From Hippasteria phrygiana (Eukaryota; Echinodermata; Asteroidea; Valvatida; Goniasteridae), in assembly GCA_037893225.1 (NCBI GenBank), contig JAZGUH010000756.1, positions 193,501 to 257,500 on the forward strand: a DNA stretch of 64,000 bases, read 5' to 3'. A program made the translations under genes and the position numbers. The notes below the pieces were generated by a model. That model searched no databases and was not told the origin of the DNA. It was given only the letters and a program-made list of their open reading frames with translations. Below are positions 15,001 through 25,700 of the stretch, one piece after another; position 1 is the first letter of the stretch, and every line of letters begins with the position of its first letter.

Positions 15001-16875
15001 TTCATTGAAGGACTGTAGATTGGTGTGGCTCGGATGGTTGTCTTTTGTTGTCATTTCATTCATTGAATTCTCTTTTGGTAAGCTGAAGTCTGCTGACTGT
15101 TGATCTGCTGCCAAAGGTAGTTTTGAAGTTGTAAGTGCTGACCTTTTGTGCCAAGGATGAAATCTTACTGTAATCTGGAATCTGTAAAGCTTTCTTGAAG
15201 TTATTGACTAGCTCCTGCCATAACCGTCATTCTTGCCAATTCCAGTACTTGGATGAAAATATACATGTAGCATGGGATACCCGTTGACAAGTGCACCAGT
15301 AGTCATGTTGTTGTCTTGGCTCATGGTATTACATCATTTTGACCATTTCATATTCTCTTGAATCCCTTGGACTTCAGAACCTGCTTGAGGAGTTGAAGTT
15401 ACTGTTGTCCATTCTCCAGTGTCACTAGTTTAAGGTTCCCCTTTCTTCTAGAATTAACGTAACGGAAGACTTGACTGAAATTACCAGTTGGTGTCTGCTT
15501 TCTGGCATGCCGAGTACCCTAGGGTACCATCTACTTGTCTTGTGGTGTTGAAGTTAAGAGGCAATTTAACACAACCTTCCATTTTTTTTCCTATGCTAAC
15601 CTGATAGGATATTGCTCTACGAGGTACTGAAAGAAAACAGAAAAGAAATGCCTAGTCTAACAGAAGACACCATTTGATCTACAGATTGGAATACTTTCTT
15701 CTCAAAATCATCCATTAACAAACTTGCAAGGACTTCTAATAAAACACATATGGGTGTTTCAGCAAAGGGTTCCAGTAATAACAGACTTTGGAAAGGAGCG
15801 TTGGTAATTGTGCGGCGAAATGATCAATTTCAAACTGCTGACTTTTCTCTTGATGGCTGGGATGGTGTTCTTGTGTTATTTGCAGTATCTCTTGATGTTT
15901 AGGATGTCCTGAGTCTGTCGTGTGTACTCTCCAAATTCCATAATAGTCAGCATTATGAGGATATTAAATTCGCCTCTCTTGAATAAGGGTTTTATTTCCA
16001 GGATTGGTGATTTCCTTTTGTGATCTTGGATTCAAGTGCTCTGCAGATTGGAGTACTTGCTGGCTTGGAAGCCATCTCCTTTTTTTATCCTCTTGATTGC
16101 CCGCTTGAAGCATTAAATACTTTCTTTAATAGGTAACTTATTGGTTGCACACTGAAGTTCAGACCGAATGAAAGTACTCTGCTTTTAGTTTTGGACAGAT
16201 GGCATAGGCTGAGCTTGACGACTCTTTCATTGAAGGACTGTAGATTGGTGTGGCTCGGATGGTTGTCTTTTGTTGTCATTTCATTCATTGAATTCTCTTT
16301 TGGTAAGCTGAAGTCTGCTGACTGTTGATCTGCTGCCAAAGGTAGTTTTGAAGTTGTAAGTGCTGACCTTTTGTGCCAAGGATGAAATCTTACTGTAATC
16401 TAGAATCTGTAAAGCTTTCTTGAAGTTATTGACTAGCTCCTGCCATAACCGTCATTCTTGCCAATTCCAGTACTTGGATGGAAATATACATGTAGCATGG
16501 GATATATACCCGTTGACAAGTGCACCAGTAGTCATGTTGTTGTCTTGGCTCATGGTATTACATCATTTTGACCATTTCATATTCTCTTGAATCCGTTGGA
16601 CTTCAGAACCTGCTTGAGGAGTTAAAGTTGCTGTTGTCCATTCTCCAGTGTCACTAGTTTAAGGTTCCCCTTTCTTCTAGAATTTACGTAACGGAAGACT
16701 TGACTGACATTAGGTGTAAGCATCTTGAATGAAGCTACCAGTTGGTGTCTGCTTTCTGGCATGCCGAGTACCCTAGGGTACCATCTACTTGTCTTGTGGT
16801 GTTGAAGTTAAGAGGCAATTTAACCCAACCTTCCATTTTTTTCCTATGCTAACCTGATAGGATATTGCTCTATGA
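1..16875. repeat. 1225-bp tandem repeat array, ~13.8 copies
   Basis: The same sequence recurs every 1225 bp (spacings of 1221-1228), from the window edge to about 16875. Position 1 is in the same phase as 1226. Copies differ by small diagnostic changes. One is 'cgccagtcttgaataagg' versus 'cgcctctcttgaataagg', the latter with a longer gggttttatttcc stretch (copies near 2493, 4943, 8620, 14748, 15973). Others are an H/N change in the small minus ORF, a cat/ctt change, and presence or absence of a 'tatata' insertion. Variants recur in blocks: the 2450-bp dimer at 1-2450 is nearly identical to 2451-4900, and a block of about 3678 bp near 5055-8732 recurs from 8733. This indicates recent unequal exchange of multi-unit blocks. 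The last copy (from about 16085) is the most aberrant, with an extra ~30-bp segment near 16712 and scattered substitutions, as expected at an array edge. The sequence is not an rRNA, histone or snRNA unit that I recognise. Function unknown. Confidence 0.97.
155..409 (-). other. 84-codon ORF conserved in every repeat unit (representative copy)
   Basis: Each 1225-bp unit keeps one minus-strand open frame of 80-84 codons beginning MAADQQSADF and ending FNASSGQSRG. Equivalent copies end at 1634, 2859, 4084, 5309, 6534, 7762, 8987, 10212, 11440, 12668, 13889, 15114 and 16339, and in the detached copies at 28016 and 29238. Copies differ by only a few residues (H/N near the middle, V/L or FV/VF near the end, one S-F to S-C). 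Two differences between the main array and the detached copies (TCA/TCG, GAA/GAG) are synonymous. There are no hydrophobic segments and no domain I recognise; it is Ser/Asn/Lys rich. A second frame of 77-116 codons (starting MLQAGNQEDK) overlaps its 3' end. Recent homogenisation could preserve both frames without selection, so coding status is unproven. Confidence 0.3.
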
Positions 16876-17707
16876 GTAGGGCTCGCGCACATGCTGGTGA
16901 TCACAACTGGTGATCACTTTGTGTACAAAATGAACGCTCGCAACAAACACACGTTTACAGCGTCGCCTAATGATTTTTCGTTTTAAAAAGTCAGATTTTT
17001 TATTCCTCATTTAAAAGTTAACATGTTAAAATATTCCTCGTAATTTGGAAAGATAGTTGAATCATGTAATAAACTTACATATTTTCCCATTTTGATTGGG
17101 ATAGACGCTGAAATTACACTGGTTTTTGCTGTTTGAAAAGTCTCATTTTATCTCCGAGTAGTACGACAATCGTGGCGCGCACATGTTACGTTCACAGCCG
17201 GGCCGAGCCGCCCGCACCCCGGCCTCGAACCCGTGCGGAGACATGACAGACCGGTCCTGCGTTCGAGATCGATGGCAAGAATCTTTTCCCCTGGTGACTG
17301 TGTTTAACTCGGTCTCGACGGTAGTATCGCATTGCAGACGTCAAGAAACCATACATAACTCGAAAGCTGATGAAAAAGTGCATTCAACCATCCTCGTTCC
17401 ATGATTATCGGTCCATGCGTTGTGGTGTTACGATTCTTTTTATATTTTCCAATACTTTTTCTTTACGAAATACATTGATAATAATCACGGAACCTTTACA
17501 ATTTAAAATAGTAATATTAAAGCTTGAATTTCCTTTTTTTAAACTGTCCAAATATAATTATATTTTAGAGTTATAGACACATTTGTGTCGCTACGGATTT
17601 TCATCATGGCGCCTTTTGTCTGACGGATGCGTGTCAACAGATCGATAGTTCACCAGCTGATCGTTAATGTACACATTAAAAGTAGGCCTACTAGTACTAG
17701 TGTGAAA
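16876..17707. other. Array edge to start of coiled-coil gene; presumed promoter region
   Basis: The repeat stops abruptly inside the phrase 'gatattgctctatgag' and unrelated sequence begins. The segment has a short duplicated word (gcgcacatg at about 16886 and 17177) and a CpG-rich stretch at about 17170-17330. It ends 830 bp later at the likely start codon of the coiled-coil gene. No convincing exon was seen. The short ORFs on both strands here overlap each other and have no recognisable features. Confidence 0.4.
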
Positions 17708-20700
17708 ATGGTCTCACAAGATAATGAATCAGGTAAAAAGGTGGTGTATTTAGGTTTTTTAGGGTATCTTTTTTATGAAATAAAATGCCGTTTTTGGCTC
17801 GGCACTGCGGTTTGCTGCGTATTTACTATTTTAGTAAATAGTATACTCATGGAGGTAGTGAATGTCGACGTCGTTGACGACGCGACGACGGGCTTGACGA
17901 CATTCAAAAAAACATTCGAGTTCATGCGGTTGTCCCAGTAAGAAATACAGCCAAATCCCTTTCAAATCAAGATCATACCTGATGTATTAATTATGTTTAT
18001 TGTTGATGAAATTAACCGTTGTTTTCCTGTTAAATTTAACAGGAGCTTCTACCCCAGTGTGGGATTTCAATTTTCTACCCTGTAGTAAAAAATGGAACAT
18101 ACCCACTCCCACACGCATATAGCTTTATGGACTATTCCATTTGTATTAGACAGGGGCGTTCTATATTCTGACAAGAAGGGGTGACTTGGAACTGCGAATT
18201 TTATGGAGGAATGGAAAAATGAAAAAGACAGGTAATAACGTTAGGCCTTCGGTTGTCAATGCTAGGCCTAAGTACTTGAAGCTAAACTTTTTTAGGCATT
18301 TTCCAAATTATCAAATGACATAGGCCTAATCCATATGATGTCAATGGGAATAGGCCTAAAACTAAAATGAACAGAAGTCAGCGAGGGTTTAACTTGTTAA
18401 TATTAATTTTTGTATTAGGGCATCTTATTTATATATATATTTTCGCTAATAAAATATCTTTTAGTCTAACATATTGCAGTGATTGATATTTTAAAAATAG
18501 GTTTTCCTTGGTTGAGGAATAATTTATTAATTTAGGCGAATTTGTTATTTTAGGCCTACTGTCCCAGACGGCAACTTTCCCAAGACTAGTACGGATGGAC
18601 TTTTTTACCCGGATTTTATTTTTATTTTGTTATTTTTAGGCCCCATAAAATAAATTACTAGTTTATCATCCGATTCAACAAAAAAAAAGTTGATGTGGTC
18701 GGGTGGCTTTTTTTCCCTTTCCCCTAAGTATGAACGCCATAGCTACAGTACAATTATGTTTATTGATGACAAATACGTGCGCGAACCAGTTACACTGAAT
18801 GACATGTCCATGCTGGGCGGGCCGCACGGCAACTCCTTTCAGTGTTTTCTTGAAAATAATATTTTTTTTTCTTGTTGCCATCAAAAGTGATGCAGGCAGG
18901 GATGATAAACTAATATATTTTAAGTTAATGGGACCTTGTATTTTTTTTTTTTTTTAGTGCATAGGGGCCTTTTGTTTTTCAATGTATTCAGTACAGATCT
19001 TACTATAAGAAAGGCTTTCATCAACCATATTTTTGGAATGCCTCCCTGCATATAATAAACTTGTTTTGTTCCAATGGCAAATAAAGAAAAATACATCACT
19101 AGAATTGGACTGGAAGGGGAAAAGAAATGAAAGGCAAGAAAATGATTTAATCCTCTGCAAGACCTACACACCTTTAAAAAGAAACGTTATTATTACATTA
19201 TATATTATTATTAAGACTTACCTTTTTCTTTACAGATTTTGTTGGCGTGGAATGCAGTAAGCTGAATATTACTGTAAGCTGCCTGAAAGCTGGGAATTTC
19301 ATACAAGTTCCAAGAGAAAAGATAACAGAGGCTGTTATCATTGAACTTGATGCTTTTCGTCACCGTGCCAAGGAGCCTGTGGTCACTACTGGGAAATGGA
19401 TGAGGCTTCTTCTCAGAGGGAGATGTGGAAAAAAGTCTGATCGAGGCCTGGCAAAGCGTGCAGGGGAGATGAGGAAGAAGTATAATACTCTGTTCAAGTA
19501 TGACAAAAGGAGTGCGAAAGTGATGAAGTACGCACAGTCTGTTTTCACCTTTGCTAATGAGAGGAAAGGTCGTCCTCCATCCACCACCACTGATGCCCTA
19601 CATAAAGCAAACAGTGCCAACCTCAAATTAAAACAGAGAAACTATCTTCTCAAGAAGCACCTCATCTCTCAGAAAAAAAGGTTAAGAAAAATGGATCTGT
19701 CACTGGCCAAAACTTGCAGCACTATTCGTGAAAAGAATAAGCTGACGATGAGAATGAAGCTTGACAGCAAGAAGAAGGATCAGCAGTCCAAGAAAACAGA
19801 AGTTGAGTTACGGGCCCGAGTAAAATGCCTCAAGCAAACGTTGGCAACTTTTCAACCATATAATGTCAAGCGCAGACTCAAAAGAAAGGATGAACAAATC
19901 AGTAAATTAAAGGCAGATGTAGAGAAGACAGCTACAGAGATGACATCAGCTAAACAACAGTTAAAAACACTGAAATCAAAACTTCAGGTTCAGAGTCGCA
20001 CTATCACAAATAGAGGCACCCGCCTTCAGAAAAAAAACAGAGAACTGAAAGCTCTTCGCCGCAAAATAAGAATCTTGAAATCCAAAACCATCAGGAATCC
20101 AGCTACAAAACCTGCCACTAGCACTAAACAACATGAAATCCAGATTCTTAGAAGTGACTTGAATCTTCTTGAAGAGGAAGTTCATCATCTGCGCAGCAAA
20201 AATCAGCCACTTCTAAAAGTTGGGAAAGGGAAAAACTGCCACTACACAGACAATGTGAAGTTGGCCTACATGACAATGGGAAGCCTTGGGGTCAGTGCCA
20301 GAAGGATGTCCGATGTAGCTGAGGCTGTCCTCACTAGTATGGGTGGCTACAACATCAGCACTGACGACTTGCCAAAACAAACCTACTGCAGACAGCGGTT
20401 CAAGGACTGCAACACGGCTTCCACTATCCAAGTTGCAGATGAGTTGCTTGCAACTCCTCACGCCACTCTCCACAGTGATGGAACATCAAGAGATGGCAAC
20501 AAGGTAATTGGTTTTCAAGTTACTACAAATGCTGGCACCAGAACACTTGGTCTCTTGGATGTCCACTCTGGCGACTCGTCTACCCAGCTGGATGCCTTCA
20601 ATTTCATCATGGACAAATTGGGGGATGCACTTTCCGATGATAATTCAACTCTGGCTTCAAAAGGACTCATCACAAGAATCAAGAACACCATGGGTGACCA

Positions 20701-22423
20701 AGCTGCTACTCAAAAAAGCTTCAATGAAAAATTGCAGATTTACCGTCAAAGCATTCTGCCTGATGTACAAGACCAATGGGAGAAGTTAGACAGTTCTTCA
20801 AAAGATAAATTAGGCCAGATGAACCACTTCTTCTGCAATCTCCATACCCTGATTGGTGCAGCAACATACTGTGATGCTGCTATGAAACAGCTTGAAGGTG
20901 AATGGCGAACACAGTTTGGCCAACTGGGAGTAGAGAGCAAGCAAGCTTTCCAAGATAAAGATGGTATCTACAATTGGAAGCATTCTGATTCAGCCACACA
21001 ACGATTAGTCAGAACAGCATCAGATGCAATTGCTCCAGGTGGTGATCAGAAGTCGGGCTGCATCTCGGGGTTTAGAGCATACAAAGTTCTACAAAACATC
21101 AGTGGGGCCAAAGTTGTGCCATTCCGGGCCAATAGATTCAATGTGTTGTTCAGCAATGCCGCCGGGATCTTCTTCCATAGAAATCACATGAAAATGATGT
21201 TCCTAGATGGATACGTAAAGGCAGAGAACAAACTACTCCAAGCTGTTCTGGCAGACATTCAATCTGATCCACTGCTGGCTGGAGTAAGGGCCCTTGGAAT
21301 TCTTCACAAACAACTCACTGAGCCCTTCTGGAAGCTTACAGAGCGAAAAGATGTCCACATATTGCAACTTGGTGAAATCATGCAGACCACATACTCCAAA
21401 CTTCAGAGCTGGGGTGACAATGCCTCACCACTTCTAAATAAGCACCTCCAACCAATCTTCATTGTTCCAGATTCTGGAGAGCATATCAAGCCAGTTCTAG
21501 ATGAAGTGTATGATTCCCTGTATGATCCCCAGCCTGAAGAATTTGACAAGCTCACGAAAGATGCCCTCCAAGCCCAGTGCAAAACTCTCCAAGTCCTGTT
21601 TATGAGGCGTCACTCAGATCAGCTGGATGGAAAATACAGTGGTGACTTATCTGCAGAACTGTGGAGTGAGACAGAAAATATGCAGAAAACAAACAAGATT
21701 GGTGAAAACGATCTTGGCTACTGGGCACACATAATGGAGACTGCACCTTCTATGGGAGTGATGGCAGCTGAGGGTAAGATGTCCTACCGAAGAAATTTCA
21801 CCAGCAAGTATCTCCGAGATCTTCAACAAGACAACCCCTCTAAATTCTCCAGGGTGATGAAGCGCATCAGTAAAACTACTAGAAAATGGGAAAAGAAATA
21901 TGCAGATCGCACCAGAACCAACCAGGAAAAGAAGAAAACGGCCTTACTTGTAACAAAAACAAAACATGATGCACAGGTGCTAAAGAAGAAACTCCAAGCT
22001 AAACAAAGAGTGGACTTCATAAAGAAAACTGGAGGAATGTGCAAGTCCATAGAAGATGTACAGAAGCTGGTTGACAGCCAAACAACAAAAACCAGAAAGC
22101 TGGAAGCCCTAAGAAAGCACACTTCCTATCTAAGGGACAAGTATAACCTCAACAAGAAGGTTCCACAATCCCTGAAGAACGAACTAGCCTTCACTAGTCC
22201 ACAGCAGAAACAAACTGTCAGCAAACTGGTATCAAACCTCGAGTGTCTAATTAGACACATCAATTCACACGATCTTCAGAGTAATGTCGATGACTTGGTC
22301 AATGCAGAGAACTCTGATAAAGTAGACAACACAGAGGATGAGATCAATTGCGAAGCGTCTGATGGCGATAGTGAGGAGGAGTATAAATGGAAGCTGGCAG
22401 ATCCCCATTTTCCACTAGGATAG
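17708..22423 (+). CDS. Large coiled-coil, transposase-like protein (two exons)
   Basis: Exons 17708-17732 and 19236-22423. The second exon is open for about 1060 codons but lacks an ATG at its 5' end. It is preceded by a good acceptor (tttttctttacag). The only upstream piece found that fits the phase is MVSQDNES plus one base followed by gtaaaa, giving MVSQDNESDFVGVECSKLN and a 1070-residue protein. Residues ~30-130 are basic. Residues ~144-331 are a Lys/Glu/Gln-rich coiled coil. Residues ~335-640 form a globular core with LHSDGTSRDG (~420), IKNTMGDQAATQKSF (~490) and NHFFCNLHTLIG (~538). Residues ~874-991 are a second basic coil, and the tail is acidic. The core resembles, from memory, a multi-copy family of uncharacterised proteins in cnidarians, fish and marine invertebrates. 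The spaced Asp motifs suggest an RNase-H/DDE-type fold, but I cannot name a superfamily. The gene lies antisense in an intron of the secreted hydrolase gene. A possible poly(A) signal AATAAA is at 22752. Confidence 0.7.
17733..19235 (+). other. Intron of the coiled-coil gene
   Basis: AT-rich sequence with repeated 'taggcct' words and poly-A/T tracts (18680, 18950). Starts gtaaaa and ends tttacag. The ORF at 17627-17941 reads through the donor and contains a hydrophobic stretch, but it has no other support. No other exon was recognised. Confidence 0.45.
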
Positions 22424-22542
22424 CGTTTCAACCAATTGACTGTCACTACATCACTGCTGATGATCTTCCCAACCACTGCCAAATACCAGTCATCCTCAAA
22501 TGCAATTGCAACAGTGTAATCGACTGTAAATATTTTTGACAT
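22276..22542 (-). other. Antisense open frame with a Tudor/chromo-like motif
   Basis: On the strand opposite the 3' end of the coiled-coil gene an 88-codon frame contains VAIAFEDDWYLAVVGKI followed by VTVNWLKRY. This pattern (V-A-x-A-F/Y-E-D-x-W-Y-x-x-x-V, then a short beta strand) resembles small Tudor/chromo-barrel segments found at the C-termini of some transposon-derived proteins. An acceptor-like tttacag precedes the motif. It overlaps the last ~50 codons and the stop of the plus-strand gene, so at least one of the two readings is incidental in the overlap. No linked exon was identified. Confidence 0.3.
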
Positions 22543-22790
22543 TAATTAAGGCAGGTTTTTATCATTTTTTGTGGCCCTTTTTTTATAGTTTTCGTAGCGT
22601 AAATGGTAATAATTTAGGCTGAAATTCGCATATAATTTAATACCCCATTCAATCAGCACACACAAAAAATTGCCAAACATTTTTTTTTTACGACCTACCT
22701 ACCCTATTTGAAAGGCATGTAATCGGAAGCAGAACTATTTTTTTCGGCCTTAATAAAACATGAAATATCGCAGTTCATTACAAACATTAC
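22424..22790. other. 3' flank of coiled-coil gene
   Basis: AT-rich flank with a poly(A) signal AATAAA at 22752-22757 on the plus strand. It ends at the donor side of the last visible exon of the minus-strand secreted-protein gene. Apart from the antisense frame at its start, nothing else was recognised. Confidence 0.4.
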
Positions 22791-25700
22791 CTGACATTCT
22801 TCAGCCATTTATGGGTTTGTAGATTTGTGACAGGTACAGCCAACACACTGCCAAACACATGTCCCTCCACCAGATCCGGCAGCATTGTGGGTTTATGCAC
22901 CTCAAACCTGTTTGAGCCTGAAATGAAAACCACCGGTAACACAAGAATCAAATAAAGTGCAATTCATCTTTATTTAAAAAAAATAATCCAGTGATTGCAT
23001 TTTCTTTTGTTGGTTAGAAATTGGCACCGGCTGTATGGATGTGGCATATTCGAAGTAGCATAATACAGCAACACCAAAAGAGGTACAAAAAGATAAACTG
23101 TCTGGATGCTTTTCGAAAAAAGAAATTATAATTTTTTTGTTATTATTACATGTATTATTATTTTTTTTTTCTAAATATTTTTCTCTAAAATGTTGTTAAC
23201 AAACAACCACGTTATTCTATTTTGAGTGCCTGCAACCCAAAAAAGGCTTTTATTCTTGGTTGCTTTCATGCAATTAACGTACACACACAGATATGGCCGA
23301 ATTGTCGGGTCGAAAAATAAGTAATTACTCAAGTAAACATGGGTGGATATTTCATTTGACATCTCTTTCAAAAGTGAATAACTTTTCACTCATAGAAAAC
23401 CAACAATTAATAAAAATATATAATTATTTTCCGGGGTGAAATTAAAAGAACACGGCTAGTACATCTTTGACAACAGTTTAGAGCATGTGTAGGTCAAACA
23501 CATTACAATACATGCACAATCACAAGTAACCAATTAAGTTAATGTTCACATTATTCATCACAGCACAAGCTCAGAAATTTGATTTGCATTTGAAATAAAA
23601 AAAAGTGCACCCGAGACAGGACTTACCAGCTGATTTAAAACTGCATTTTACAACCTTGAAAACACAAAATACACACACAAAAAACACAATTACTATCCAC
23701 AATCTACTTGCTTTCAATAACACAATCGAAGTGGAAAGGAACAAAATAAAAGCCATCCAATGTACTCTTATGGGCTCTTCCGTACGCAATTTCAACTGTG
23801 TAAATTGTGTGCTGGGGTCCAATTTCACTGCACTGTTAATTAGCGCGCAAATGTTTGCTATCAGAGCATCTGTCCATTTCACAAATCCCATAAGCAGTAA
23901 ACAATAAAGAGCAGGGGCCAATTTCATAGAGCTGTGAAGCGCAAAAATTTGCTTAGCATGAAAATGTCTTGCTTAGTAAAAACAGGTTACCAGCCAAAGG
24001 TCCATGTAATTATTTATGCTAAGCAAACAACAGCTGAATACCAGTCAAAAGCAATTTCCACACATGGAAATCTGGTTGGTAATCCAGTTTTTATCAAGGA
24101 AGCATTTGCATGCTAAGCAAATTTTTGTGCTTAACAGCTTTATGAACTTGGCCCCTGGTGACTTCAGAAGCCAAATTTGCTTGAAATAGTGATTCAACAA
24201 CCGAAATTGTCACTCACTCATGGCCATGATTTACCGCTATTGTTTGCAAAGTTTTTCTGCTACAGTTAGCACAACTTTTTAGGTAGCAGTATAACCCCCC
24301 ATCCGACTGTTATTAATGGCATCATGATACGCCAATACGGGCTTGTGCAGGCAAGCATAATACCAACAATAGGCAAACAATGGATTGAGTATGCCCAGGG
24401 ATGTGCGTACAGATGACAACTGGCCGCTATAGCCATCGTCCGTATTCAAGAGGTTAAGCATCATGAATTTGGGCCTTGGTCACACACCTTGCAGACACAT
24501 AAACAGAAAATGACAAAGTACACCACTACCATAACTGACCTATTGCATGAGATGACACACACACACAGCTTGTACAATATTGCAGAATCACGTCATATTG
24601 CCCAACCATGTTCAAATTGGAGGTAGACAAAAAAAATGCACAAAATTCCACAAGGTGTCTAAAGGGGCACGAGGAGAATTGTCACATTACCCTGGCAAGA
24701 TGACCACAATGTGCATGGGATTTATTGTTGGTTTACATGTATAAAAAAAAACGTTACTTGAGACAATGCATTTTGGGCATCATACCTGTGTTTGTTTTGC
24801 TCTTAATCTGATGTAAACGGTATGAATTCCAGCTGAGACCGGAACGCCAGACCTACAAGGAAGCCAGAAATAACCATTTTTTTTTTAAGTTGTTTAAAAA
24901 ATCAAAGAGACTTGAAAAAACAACACGTGGTTGAACAGGAATTTTATGACGAAGTGCGATGACCTGATTTTACCATTTAAATAATGATCAAGAGAAGACG
25001 TTGCCACCTTTAACAGGCCCAGCCAAAGATTAGGTCAATTACAAACAGCAGTCATGACCTACTTGGCGTACTGAGAAAAGGGGATAAGGGAGATGGGGAT
25101 GGGTGGCGGGAACTCTGCAACAAGCATGAGCCCAAATGTTAAATACATGTACGTTAAATACATGGTCCTGCAATTAATTGATCATCACAAAAATGTTAAA
25201 ACAAAAAACATCAATAATCTACGTATTCAAAAGTATTCATTTGCAGTCCTAAAAACAAACAAACTGGTTCATTAGATTCCTTGAAATATTAGTATCTACA
25301 TGAACCACTTAATTGTTAATTAAAGATTAATTAGAAGAAAGCAGAAAATGGTTATTACAGGTTATTATATTCTTGCTTGCAATCACCAACCCAAAAATCT
25401 TAAAATATGCATTAAATATGTTTAAAATGTCCAAACTAAAACCATCACTTTAAAATTATTTTAAGAAATGGTGGTTTGAAATGGTGGCACATGCAGAAGT
25501 ACCAGAGTAGTGCCATGTAGGGAGCGAGTGACCGCGGGGAGCGAATGCCATGTAGGGAGCGAGTGCCATGTAGGGAGCGAGTGCCATGTAGGGAGCGAGT
25601 GCCATGTAGGAAGCGAGTGCCATGTAGGGAGCGAGTGCCATGTAGGGAGCGAGTGCCATGTAGGGAGCGAGTGCCATGTAGGGAGCGAGTGCCATGTAGG

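Noticed and set aside
24786..24852. Alternative reading VWRSGLSWNSYRLHQ of the small exon
   Set aside because: It matches the phase of the downstream exon if the 28-nt exon is ignored, but it breaks the split Trp codon from exon 32211-32277. The reading SGVPVSAGIHTVYIRLRA fits both sides with the microexon.
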